Below, one piece after another: positions 1 through 11,100 of a DNA stretch of 64,000 nucleotides. Made by a program: the position numbers and the translations under genes. Under the pieces are notes generated by a model. It was not told where the DNA came from. It saw only the letters and a program-made list of their open reading frames with translations, and did not search any database. Source of the DNA: Hyperoodon ampullatus (Eukaryota > Chordata > Mammalia > Artiodactyla > Ziphiidae); the NCBI GenBank assembly GCA_949752795.1, contig OX457056.1, forward strand, positions 203,981,654 through 204,045,653, in the 5' to 3' direction. Position 1 is the stretch's first letter. The number at the start of each line of letters is the position of its first letter.

Positions 1-89
1 TAAACCCAAGGGTCAAACAATACCATGTGCATCCATGGGTTTTAAGTCATGTAGGCATGTGCTTATGATCCACTTGACTGAAAGTTCCC

Positions 90-185
90 TGGAACTTTGG
101 TTGGAGCTTTGTCTTGGCATCCCCTCTACACCTGGCACAATGCCTTGCACACAGCTGGCACTCAATAAGTACACTGCCCATCCAC
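90..185 (+). mobile_element. L2-like LINE 3' end fragment
   Basis: The text ...cacctggcacaatgcctt...ggcactcaataagtacactg has the shape of the L2 3' terminus. It is old and short. Confidence 0.4.
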
Positions 186-2769
186 TGAAACATTTATCAA
201 GCACCACTCTGTGCCTACTGCTGGGTCCATCACAGAATTCCAGGTGAACTGTGATGTGGGCAATCTCTGAGGGAACACGTGGGAACAGCTAGTTAAGTCT
301 AGTTAAGTCCCAGAACTCAGCTGGCTATAGGTTCAGAACACGTCCACCTCCCATTTTTCCTGGTTACCTGGGTCCACAAGAAATGGACAGAAAAGGCAGA
401 TCACTCCCCCTCTCAGGCTAGCCCCAACAGGGTGTGTGCTTGGGCTGACAGCCCAGCCCCTGACAGAGTGCTGATACCAGCATTCTCAAGCCGGCTGCCA
501 TTCTCAGGAGCGGCGTTTCTATTTCTTGCCCTCCACCAGGTCAAGGCAAGCTGGGACTGGACAGAAACCACACAGGCTGCTTGCTGACTCTTCCTGAGGT
601 GCTGGGCTGGGCTGGCTGCTGGATGAGTCAGGCCTTTTCAAGCTTCTTCATGTTGGGAGAAGACTCACTGTTCAGGTGGTTTGGAGCCTTCTGCTAAGTT
701 AGATCCTCTTTGCTCACTTGCCTGTGGTCCAGGTCACCTCTGGCTGATCAGCATACATGATGGTTGCAGGACACGGTGATATTTTCAGTTCATGATAAGA
801 TGGACCTCACTGAGGAAGCATAACAAACTCTTATCACATTGCCCTCCCCCATCCTCTGAGGCGGTGATTTCCAATTGTTTCCACAGTGACGCAGCTCTGT
901 GGGAGGGTCATGAGCAATTTCCCTGGAACCTTACCATGACACTGTACCTTTCTTTACCACTAAGAGACCATTCTGGAATGCAAGTGGGTGGGAATGTGAC
1001 CTTGTTCAAAAATTCACCTTGACATGATTCTAACTGTAGTGATATGAATCCTACTCCCAAAACTCAGATGGGTGAGACATCATATTCCTTTTTTTATTTC
1101 AAGTTAGCTGGGGCTTGGCGCCTTCATTCTCTGCTGGAAAGAAAATAATTTTGGTAGTAGTTGGGTGGGGCAGGCTCTCCCCTTCTCTAGAGATGTGTGA
1201 AAAACCATCACATAAGAGGGTACGTGGTGCCTGGAAAATGGGTGATGTGTCCACTCTTCTAAGACCAAGCCTTCTGCTGATATCCCCAGTGTGTCCCTTT
1301 AGAGAAGGAGGCTTGCAGAAGCTTCCATTCCAAGCTTGGGAATCTCGGCTGAAGCTGGGGATCATAGGCCAAGGCTTTAAGTCTGCAAGAGACACTGCAA
1401 AACCTCTCCACAGAAGTCCTGCCAACCTGTCACCTGCTGCAGGCACCATGGGCAGCACATTCTGGTCTGCAATGCCTGGAGCCCACTAATCTCCAATCCC
1501 TCCCAGGCTCCAGGCTTCCAGAAAACATAAGCCAGCTTGTCTGCACAAACAACTTCTGGACTTGGCCTCCAAACCAAACCTCCCGGAGGCAAGGCTGGCC
1601 TCTTGCTCGGAAGAAGTAAAAGACAGGAAAAACAAATCCCATGCTAACAGCTCAATATATTATTCTGCCACCAAATTTATATTAGAATAGACTAATCATT
1701 CACAAATTTCAGTACATGAGAAAACTTAGTACTTATCACAAGTTAACGGTGCCACGTATCACAGCTATGTGACACTGCTGTTGCTTTGCTCTAAAGTAGA
1801 GCTAAAAAAAATGGAAGAATGCCCTGTCCTCACCCCTACTTTACTTCCTCCATTCACTGATTGTCCTCAGAACAAAAATGAAAAAGCTTCTCCCTGAGGA
1901 TGCAATTTCTAGCCAAGATTACCAAAATGGGTGTTGCCCAATGCCCCAATTAACTGTACCAAACCCCAGTCAATGATGAAAATGCAAGCATCGCCTTATT
2001 ATGATAATTAGGCTATGCTGATTAAAGTGGAAGCAGCATTAAGATCATTTCTATTACTAAAACCATCTTCTCCACTTAATTAGCACTTTCTTAAAAACAT
2101 CCTTAGTTTTTCACATTTATCTGACTGGGGACAGAGTCACTGAACCAGAGCTGAATGGCGTCTGGTTTATGAGAGGTCTCAGTTCATAATATGGTGATTG
2201 GTTTTTAAAAGATTGCTGCCTTCATGTATTATATAACATTTGGGCAGGCATGTGTCCAAGCACTTGAAGTAGCAAATTGGGAACAATGAGGTTTGAGTTC
2301 TTCAGGATGTTTATTCCAGCTGTGTATTAGCTAGGGCCTCAGTGTCTGGCCTTGGACTGTTTCTGCAGCTGACACCACTGCTAGAACATATGACCCGGGC
2401 CTCCCTCAGCCTCTGCTGGAAGCAATGGCTAATGTCCAGGGCACAAGGCATCTGTCCAAAGGTTGCCTGGAATGAACTGATGCTTGATGCCACTCATACC
2501 TAAAGAAGTAAAAATGTAAACAAAACGCAGAAATTGTTTTTACCTATCAGATGGACACTGATGAAAACTGTTGATAACACAAAGTGTGGGTGAGCTTGTG
2601 ACTTTGTGACAGCCCTGAGAATCAGAATGCCATGGAAATGACACTGTGTGGCTTCTGGGGTTCTGCACAAAATGGCCATGCAGCTTCCGTCTGGGGTGTG
2701 CTCTTCCTTGGGATGCCCGCCCTGGGAACAGGGCACACTGTGAGGAATCCCAACCTAACCCACATTTCA
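186..2769. other. STN1 3' flank without recognised gene
   Basis: Several short open frames occur on both strands (for example 1099-1458 minus and 1115-1489 plus), but they overlap each other and show no recognisable protein. I see no clear repeat in this stretch. Confidence 0.4.
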
Positions 2770-3225
2770 GTGGTTTTGGGTATATTCAGGGTCGTGCATA
2801 CATCATCACTACCTAATTCCAGAAAATTTCTGTCACCCCAAAAAGAAACCCTGTACCACCAACTCTCCTCCTGCCCCTACTAATCTATTTTTTGTCTTCA
2901 TGGATTTGCCTATTCTGCACATTTCATGTCAATGGAATCACACAATATGTGGCCTCTTGTATCTGACTTCTTTCACTTAGCATACTGTTTTCAAGGTTCA
3001 TCCATGCTGTAACATGTATCAGTACCTCATTCCTTTTTATGGCTGAATAATGTTCCATTGTATGGATATACCACATCTTTTTATCCCTTCATTAGTAGTT
3101 GGACATTTGGGTAGTTTCCACTTTTTGGTTATTAGGAATAATACTGCTGTGAACATTTGTGTACAAGTTTTTGTATGGATGTATGTTTTCAAATCTCTTA
3201 AATTCAAGTACTTTAAAATCACCTA
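2770..3225 (-). mobile_element. Old L1 LINE 3' region, antisense
   Basis: Plus-strand text such as cctttttatggctgaataatg and ttccattgtatggatatacc is the reverse of the L1 ORF2 C-terminal/3' region. Diverged, no frame. Confidence 0.7.
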
Positions 3226-5164
3226 TTAATATTAAATGGTACATAATACATAAAAATTAAATGATACTGAATAATAACAAATGATATATAATTTAAATAA
3301 TTCTTATTCATTAAAGCAGCTTTCCTCAGAGCGGCAAACCTGTTCCCTTATAGTAATTCAGACATAATATGAAACACTGGGTAGACCAAAAGTCATAAAA
3401 TGGCACTATTTCAAACCCAGGTTTTTCACTAGTTTACACAAAACTTTCACCACATCAGTCTGAACTAATGAGACACCACTTTACTGTTTCTATCTAAAAA
3501 AAAAACTAGGGCTATTATGCGGTCTTCAAAATTCCTCTTTTGATGTTTCAAAGTAAAACTTATCTTTTTAATTTGACATACAGGGAGAGGCTGGAGTCTC
3601 TTCAGGAATTTGGGGTTTGATTTAGAATTTTTGTGAACACGTAAAACCTGGGACTGATCTGTTTGGGTTTACCTAATAAAAGTTCAATAAAAATAGGCTG
3701 TTTTGTTTTTTTGTTTTTGTTTTTAAATTCTGGATTAATTAAAAACTCACTTATGTGGGAGTTTGGGATCACATTTAGAGCCTCAATCAGTAGACTGCTG
3801 TGCAAACAAAAACTCTATTGCAAGGTTCTTCGTCCACAGACATGATTTCCCTTCAGGTTGGTCCTGCTTCTCTTCCCGGTGTCTGCTGCTGTCTTCTCCA
3901 GCAAGCCTCACCACGGTCTTCCTGAGTTTGCCTGTGTGCTTCTTGTAAATCTAGTAAGGAAACCATGAGGTGCTTTCTGGAGGCAGTTGCTCTACAGGCC
4001 ACTTGTAGAGAAGAGACCAAGCTAATAAAAAAGTGTGGATGTTTTCTCCAGTGGAAAATTACAAGTTTGTTTGATTTTCATCCTTGGCACCAAGTCTTGG
4101 GTTCCTCATCACTGAATAGACTTCTTTCCGCTCGGCTTTCTCCCAGCCAGTGTCCTGGCACACTATCAGAGGGGGAAATAATTAGAAAGAAGTGTCTTAA
4201 AGGGATGAGAGGCACTGGAAGCTTACCAGATGGGGAAAATCATGGATCTTCAAACAAACCCTCGACCAGACAGAGCACTATTTGTCTTCTCGCCTGCATT
4301 AACTATACACAGTGTTCACAGCTCCTGAAACATGTACGCACCGAGAGAGGGGGAGGATGTCTGCTCAGCTTCCCTCCTTTTCAGGGGGACCCCTTGGTTG
4401 CTCTTCGGTACATGAGCGGTGACCCAACTGTAGCCCCAGAGAGTTTTCCAAGAGCTTCCCTCAACTTCTCATAGTTCTTCTGTTGCTGTGGAGGAAAAAG
4501 TCTCATCGCATTCTTGGTTCACTCATGATTTAGGTTATGTGAGTGGGGCGTGGGAAGTGAGAGATGGCTTTGTTATTTCTGTATAATGACACTTGCTAAT
4601 TGTAAAACTATCGAAGTATAGATATGTAGGTTAAAAAGCATCTGACATCTCACCTTTCAGGGGTAACAAGTGTGTCACTCTGGTGAGCATTTCTGGTAAT
4701 CTCTGTTTGATGTGCATAATTATTCATAAGAATTTATCAAATATATTTGTGAACATAGTGTTGTGTTCATCCAGAAGCTGACCCTGAGACAAGGATCAGA
4801 AAGGAAGCAATTCATTTGCAAGGTGCAGCAAAAGGTAATGGAGAGTGGGAAAGTAAGACAGGAAGGTAAGGTAGCCAATTAAGGGTGATTATCAAGTTAG
4901 CTGCTGCTGTGGGTGGATGGAGCTTAATCTCACAGAGAAACTCTGGAAAGTGCTGTAGAACAGGAGCCTCAGAGATATCTCAATGGAAGGGTAAGGGAGC
5001 AGAAGTATTTATACGCCAGGTCCCACTGGCTGAGGCTGCCCCTGGTGGGTGTTAATTCTGAGTACTTCCAGCCTGAACAGCCTTCCAAGACATTGGAGAA
5101 AGTCCCCCAGGAAAGAGAGGCAGCTATTAGCAGGTGGAGGGCAGCCAGACACACACATAGAAGT
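3226..5164. other. Flank without recognised gene; one 169-codon open frame
   Basis: The plus-strand frame 3965-4474 is the longest open frame in this stretch. Its product (starts MRCFLEAVALQATCREETKL) resembles no family I know, has no splice context and is probably chance. The rest is AT-rich unique-looking sequence. Confidence 0.35.
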
Positions 5165-5740
5165 GGTATTGCTTGGAAGATGTGTCAGGCACTGTTCTAG
5201 GTGCTGGGACACAGGAAACAAAACAGAGAAAAAGTCCTGCCCTCATGGAGCATTTTTTCCATTAGGGAGAATAAATATTGAATAATAAGCAGGGTAAGTA
5301 AGAAACATACGGAATGTGTTCCACGGTGACAAGGAATGTGGAGAAAAATAAGTACTGTGGAGTTCTGGGGAGGAGGGAGAAGGGGATGGTTGCAATCAGC
5401 AAAAGAGGGATCAGGGCAGGCCTCACTGAAAAGGTGACACTCAAGGAATGACCCAGAGGAGGGGAGGGGGAAGCCCACCACATGGTTATCCAGGTGAAGA
5501 ACATTCCAGGCAGAGGAAACAGCAAGTCCAAAGGCCCTGAGTCAGGAATGTCCCTGGTGTGTGTGAGGAACACCAGGGCCTGAGAAGCTGAGCAGAGGTG
5601 AAGGGGAAATGGCAGGAGAGGAGGCCCTGCAGAGCAGAGCCCTGGTGACACTGTGCTGCCTCAGGTGCCGGAAGCAGAGGACGGCAGAGTCTGAGTCAAG
5701 CTGTGCTGCTGTGCTGACAGTGAACTGAAGAGGGGCCAGG
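5165..5740 (-). mobile_element. L2 LINE fragment, antisense
   Basis: The order caggcactgttctaggtgct, cctgccctcatggagc, gcaggcctcactga, gaacattccaggcagaggaa, aaggccctgagtcaggaa is the typical reverse-oriented L2 3' region. The 150-codon minus frame over it is incidental. Confidence 0.65.
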
Positions 5741-6289
5741 GGAGCAGGGAGGGCAGTAGGAGGCCCCACAATACTCCAGGTGGTGGCGGTGGAGGAGTGA
5801 GATGCTGCCGCCATTGTGCGCAGGTCGGATGTGGGATGTGAGAGAAAGGAGTCAACGGGTTTGGCCTGAGCAACTTGAAACATGGAGCTGCCTTTTCCTG
5901 AATCAGGGAAAACTTCAGAAGCAGCACGTTTGGGGTCAGGGGTGGTAGGGGGCCTGGCTTTGGGCGTCTTATGTGTGTGATGTCTGTTGGACACCTAAGT
6001 GGGACTGTCAGCAGAAGGCTGAGTGTAGGTCAGAAGTTCGAAGAGGTCCGAACTGGATGTAAACTGGGGAGTTTGTCAGCGTACAGATGATCTGAGACTG
6101 GTTGAGATCGCCATGGGAGCAAGGTAAACAGAAAAGAGGCCTGGGACCAAACCCTAGGAGTGGAGTGGTCAAATGTATGTACGTGTATACACACTACATT
6201 TATACAGATGGATATGCAGAAACACGCTCTCTGTTTAGATATATACATACACACACACACAGGTAGTTTCAGATCAGTGGTATTATATA

Positions 6290-6560
6290 AACAGATCTCA
6301 ATTTTCTTCCCACTAAATCTACTGGGAATACTGCTCCATTAAATTAATGGCTGCATAGTATTCATAGTGTACATTACCATAATTAATTTTCCTCTATAGA
6401 CAAATATTTTTCCTAATTACGGAATTTTAAATTACACAGCAATGGGCATCATGTGCATTCATCCTCTCCCATCTATGTGATCATCTCCTTGGGATAAACC
6501 CTAGAAGTGGGGCGGTTGTGGGCGAGGATGTGTCCTTTTTATGTTCTGATGCAAGACTCC
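6290..6560 (-). mobile_element. Probable old L1 fragment, antisense
   Basis: ggctgcatagtattc and the following AT-rich text with tgggataaaccctagaagtgg look like a diverged antisense L1 3' segment. A (CA)n run sits at 6247-6260. Confidence 0.45.
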
Positions 6561-7333
6561 TTCCTGGCAGCTCCAGTCATCTGAGATGTATTCAATATGG
6601 ATCAGCTGCCAACCTTACGGAAGAACTACTGGGATGTCATTCTAGGTAAACTCTGTTCTACAGGGACCCTTCTCAACACGGGGCAGCTTTCTGGGTAATC
6701 GCTGTTAGCAAAAAGGCACAGAGGTTTAGGTCAAGTCAGAAAAGTCCAAGACAGGAAGCAATCTGTCGGTACTAGCTTTTGGTCTGACATATGGAGCTAC
6801 AGCCAATTTCTAAGTGTAAAGCCACTCCATTTCCACACAGAGCAGAACAATGCGCCAGGCCTGCAGGCTCTCCAGCAGAGCCATTAAAAGCTTGTTACAT
6901 CAAGTGCAAATGCAGCAGCCAAAGGCAGATGTGCCTTTTGTGAAATGACTGTAATTAACGCCAAATCTTTCTCCGAACTTTCTTTTCACTGGCTGGATTT
7001 GTCATCGTCCTGTAAGAACAAGCCTATTACATACCTTGGATTTTTTCCCTTTACCTTGTCGTTCTGAGCAAAAGCATGACCCATCACCTGTCTAGGCAAA
7101 TACTGAGTGTTTGGATGGTGTCAGGACGCCCTGCACGTTCAATGGTAACCTTGAAAATAACATCTACCACTGCCAAGTAATTGGTCAGCAGCCTCTGCCA
7201 AGAACTTCAGGGTATTAAGGGATAATGTATTTAGTCACAGTGTCCTCAAGCACAGGGAAATGTACTGAAACACCTTCTGATTCAGAAGGAAAATAAGGAA
7301 AACGACAAATACAGAGCCATGCCTTGGATCCTG
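6561..7333. other. Flank with no recognised feature
   Basis: No gene or clear repeat is seen. The stretch lies beyond the nearer poly(A) candidates of STN1 and could be flank or extended 3' UTR. Confidence 0.4.
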
Positions 7334-7339
7334 TTTATT
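7334..7339 (-). terminator. STN1: Candidate poly(A) signal AATAAA for STN1
   Basis: AATAAA on the minus strand, 610 nt past the stop codon, is followed within ~30-60 nt by a U/GU-rich stretch (minus strand of ~7265-7310). This would give a 3' UTR of about 0.65 kb. It is a sequence-pattern call only. Confidence 0.35.
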
Positions 7340-7512
7340 CCCATCGATGGGCTGGTCTGTAGACAGAATTCAACCCAAGACTCTGGACCCATCACTGGTG
7401 TTTGACCCACAGAAATTGTAGGTCAGCGACACTCATCCAGGGAGAACGAGTCCTCTATAACAGGTTCTTAACCATCAAGATACACCAAGAAAGTACCTGA
7501 TAGTCTGAAGTT

Positions 7513-7797
7513 TTAAAAAGTGTCTGAACTGGTGATCTGTACGCTCTTCAGCTCCCGCAGTACAAACGCCTTTTCCACGGGATGCCCCTTTTCCATGGGA
7601 TGCCCCTTTACCACAACAGAGCCTCCAACCAGTTCAGCTATCAACACTGTTTCTTCCTCTTCTGCTCTGTGAGTGATGCTTGGTCCAGCCAGGAGGTCAA
7701 TGAGGAGGGTTTTCTTGTATGTTGTGGCTGAGATAAGTCTTTTATCCCAGGATACAGCGGGCAGAAGGCAGCCTCCAGAATTCATGCCAAGTTCCAT
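7513..7797 (-). other. Unrecognised 94-codon open frame just downstream of the STN1 stop
   Basis: A Met-to-stop frame on the STN1 strand begins 152 nt past its stop codon. It encodes a mixed, unbiased sequence (starts MELGMNSGG, ends TSSDTF) with an in-frame 18-bp tandem duplication giving GHPMEKGHPVEK at about 7565-7610. I recognise no family. It may be chance open frame in the 3' UTR or an old retrocopy. No splice sites or promoter are evident. Confidence 0.25.
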
Positions 7798-7821
7798 TCT
7801 TCAAATGACCATATTTCATAG

Positions 7822-7827
7822 TTTATT
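7822..7827 (-). terminator. STN1: Alternative, proximal poly(A) signal AATAAA
   Basis: A second minus-strand AATAAA lies only ~120 nt past the STN1 stop. Its downstream region is less clearly GU-rich than that of the 7334 site. If used, the transcript would end near 7800, just before the open frame at 7797-7513. Confidence 0.3.
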
Positions 7828-7948
7828 ATGAGATAATTGCCACCAGACCTATAAGCCTCAGCACCATGTTAAAATGAGAGCCCGGGAGTGAACGCCACCT
7901 GTTTTCTCCTCCTCCCCTGCTCCACTCGTGCTGCCTGCCGGCCTCTCC

Positions 7949-8106
7949 TCAGAACGCAGTGTAGTAGTTCTCTGTGGTGCTGACGATGTCACTCTGGTCC
8001 TCCAAGAGCTCCAGCACTTGCCGCAGCACAGTTTCACTCAGGCCTGGGCTGAGGCTCAGGCGAGCACAGGCCAGGACGTGCAGGAAGTGGCAGCCCTTCT
8101 CCACGT
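7949..8106 (-). CDS. STN1: STN1 exon 10: residues 317-368 and stop
   Basis: The last coding exon encodes [18 protein letters not shown] to the conserved C terminus [10 protein letters not shown], then TGA at 7951-7949. This is the second winged helix. The acceptor is CCCTTTTTCCTGCAG. The 3' UTR continues below 7949 on the minus strand; its end is not certain. Confidence 0.96.
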
Positions 8107-11100
8107 CTGCAGGAAAAAGGGAGTTGGCTAAGCTTGGACACACCTGTCAGACCCTCCTCTCTCTCTCCTGTCCTCTCCTCTAAATGGAAGTCCTTCTTCA
8201 TAGTTCCTGGATCAGAACCTGCAGCTTAATAAGATCCCCAGATGATTCTTATGCACATTAAAGGAAGAGATGCACTGGCCTAGCTTATCAGTGAGAACGA
8301 ACCAAAACGCCTGTTCTCAGGTCTGTGCCATGGACCACTGCTCGGGGATGCAGACCTTCAACCTTCCAGGATTCCCAATCAATAATTTTATACTCGTAAC
8401 CCAGTGGGGATTTAGTGCTTGAGAGGCTTTTTTCTCTGATGAAGTTACATGTAGGAGCACATGCATTCAGTTCTAACCCCCTAGCTTCCCAGGCGGGAGC
8501 CCTCTTGTGGCTGACAGCAGAGCCAGCTTGCAGCAGCCTCCATATTCCTTCTGTAAATCCTGGACGGTGGGACTGCGGTGGTGACCTTTGGCCTGTTCTC
8601 ACTCCTCTCTGCCTAGGCTTCCAAAAAGTCTGCCTGTGACAGCTGTATTCTAGGAACCTCTCACCCTCTACCCAAAACAAATGAGACCACTCGTAGCAGT
8701 TCAGGATGAGTGACCGCTTTCCTAGTTGAAATCAATGATTTGGAGTAGTGGTATTCACACTGAAGTTATGACCATTAGAGGATCATGAAATCAATTTAGT
8801 GGGTTGTGGTGAGCATTCTTTTCTTACCAAACAGACTAGAGTATGAGATTACAGAATGTATTGCATTTCAGGTATGATAAATATTGAGAAACTTTATATT
8901 CAACTATATATGTATATGTATAGTTGAAATAAAATTTATAATAAAATTATATAATTTACTAGGTGATGATGTAAAATTTATTTGTAACATCGAGTCAAAG
9001 TGAAACCTCATTCCTGGAAACAAACCCTCCCCAGTTTCCACCAAAACCCCATTCACAGGGCCAGGCCTCTCACCGCCGTATCCCCAGCATCTGGCCCACT
9101 AATGCTCTGCACAGTCACTGAATGTTGTTTTCAGATGATAAAATGCTTTAGGCTCCAGGAAAGTCCTCAAAGAGGGGTTGTGGTGATGGGCAGAGCATGG
9201 TTGGGATTCTGTGCACCTTTGTGGCTTTGGGCAAGTCACTGCATCTTTAAGCCTCAGTTTTCTGACCCATGGGGAGTGGGGCTGGGGGGCACCTCTGAGG
9301 TCCTTCCCAGCGCTAAGGGTCAGGGATGCTCACAGGCAGTGGTCCTGGGCTAACAAAGACTTGCAAATTCTGACCTCTAGTGGCTAGTCAACTCATTATT
9401 CCTCCCGACTGGGTTACTGTTGGGAAACTTGCCACCTCCCCTGGTCTCCATATTTCCAGGCTATTTCTTCAACATTCATTCGATCAAGATTTCCTGAACG
9501 GGCTTCCCTGGTGGCGCAGTGGTTGAGAGTCCTCCTGCTGATGCAGGGGACGCGGGTTCGTGCCCCAGTCTGGGAGGATCCCACATGCCGCGGAGCGGCT
9601 GGGTCCGTGAGCCATGGCTGCTGGGCCTGTGCGTCCGGAGCCTGCGTTCCGCAACGGGAGAGGCCACAGCAGTGAGAGGCCCACGTACCGCAAAAAAAAA
9701 AAAAAAAAAAAAAGAAAACAGATTTCCTGAACACCTACTACATGTTCAGCGCTGAGCAAGGAGAAGCAAGTACAGAGTGCAGACAGAGAGCTGACTCTGG
9801 AGTCCAAAGGACCCGAATAAAAATGCTGGCTCTATGACTGGGGCAAAGTGGTCCAGGTCTCTCGCATCCTCATCTGTTAAATGGGAAGAAAAGCACCCAC
9901 TTCACTCGTGGTTGTGTGGGTGAAAGAAGACCCATGGTGGGGGCTTCTTCCATGGAGAATTACTATGATTCTATCGTCATATCCATAACCTAAGAAGATG
10001 AACATAACCTTGTCCCTGCTCTAAAGAAGCTTTGACTCTTCCCGAGAGGAAGGGTTGATGATGGAGGGTGAAGGACTCCAACCAAACTGGCCTTGCACAC
10101 GGCAGAGAGGAAGCACTGGGAATTTCAGCACTGCTCAGCTTGTGATCTTAGTTCTTTTAAGACCTGGGTGCTCAGGCTCAGGGCTCAAGGTGACTTACAG
10201 GCATAAGTGGTCAGCAATGCTGACTGCCCCAAAGGCCTTACACTACTTCTTCACAAACGCCATTCTGCCGTCGAGGGTTCTCTGGTAAGGTTGTTCACAA
10301 AGTGACCTTCCATTCACGTGGGGAGAAGGATTGGTGTTAGTTCTTTAAATGTTTGGAATTCACCAGTGAAGCCATCAGGTCCAAGGCTTTTCTTTGTTGG
10401 GAGATTTTTGATTATTGATTCAATCTCCTTACTATGTATCTATTCAGATTTTCTATTTCTTCAGGATTTAGTCTTGGTAGGTTTTGTGTTTCTAGGAATT
10501 TCCATTTCACCTGGTTATCCAATTTGTTGGCGTACAATTGTTTACAATACTTTGTTATAATCCTTTTTATTTCTGTAGAATCAGTACTAATGTCCTCATT
10601 TTCATTTCTGATTTTAGTAACTGGAGTTTTTTCTCTTTTTTCTTAGTCTACCTAGCTAAATGTTTGGCAATTTTAGGGATCTTTTCAAAGAACCAACTTT
10701 TGGTTTCATTGATTTTCTCTACTGTTTTTCTATTCTCTATTTCATTTATTTGTGCTCTAATCTTTATTATTTCCTTCCTTCTGCTAGCTTTGAGTTACTT
10801 TCTTCTTCTTTTTCTAGTTCCTTAAATTGTAAAGTTATGTAAGTGTTCTTAGCTATACACTTCCCCTCATACAAAGCTCTTCTGTGTCCTAGAAGTTTTG
10901 GTACTTTGTGTTTTTGTTTTCATTCATCTCTAAGTATTTTCTAATTTCCCATATGATTTCTTCTTTAGTCTACTGATGAAGAGTATGTTGTTTAATTCCC
11001 ACAAATTTGTTTTCAGTTTTACTTCTGTTATTGACTTTTAACTTCAGAAGATGCTGGTCAGAGAAGATACTTTGTATGATATCTACCTTTTAAAATCTAT

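Noticed and set aside
3965..4474. 169-codon plus frame as a possible gene
   Set aside because: No recognisable domain, no promoter or splice context, and low-complexity ends; chance is more likely.
5542..5994. 150-codon minus frame
   Set aside because: It is largely the complement of an L2 fragment; the product is Pro/Ser-rich with no domain.
9500..9719. Functional tRNA gene at a SINE head (A and B boxes)
   Set aside because: The boxes belong to the tRNA-derived SINE; no full cloverleaf can be formed.
9414..9807. Several ~60-107-codon frames across the CHR SINEs (also at 30404, 42797, 47494, 52264)
   Set aside because: They recur at every SINE copy with the same translation and are just the SINE read in six frames.
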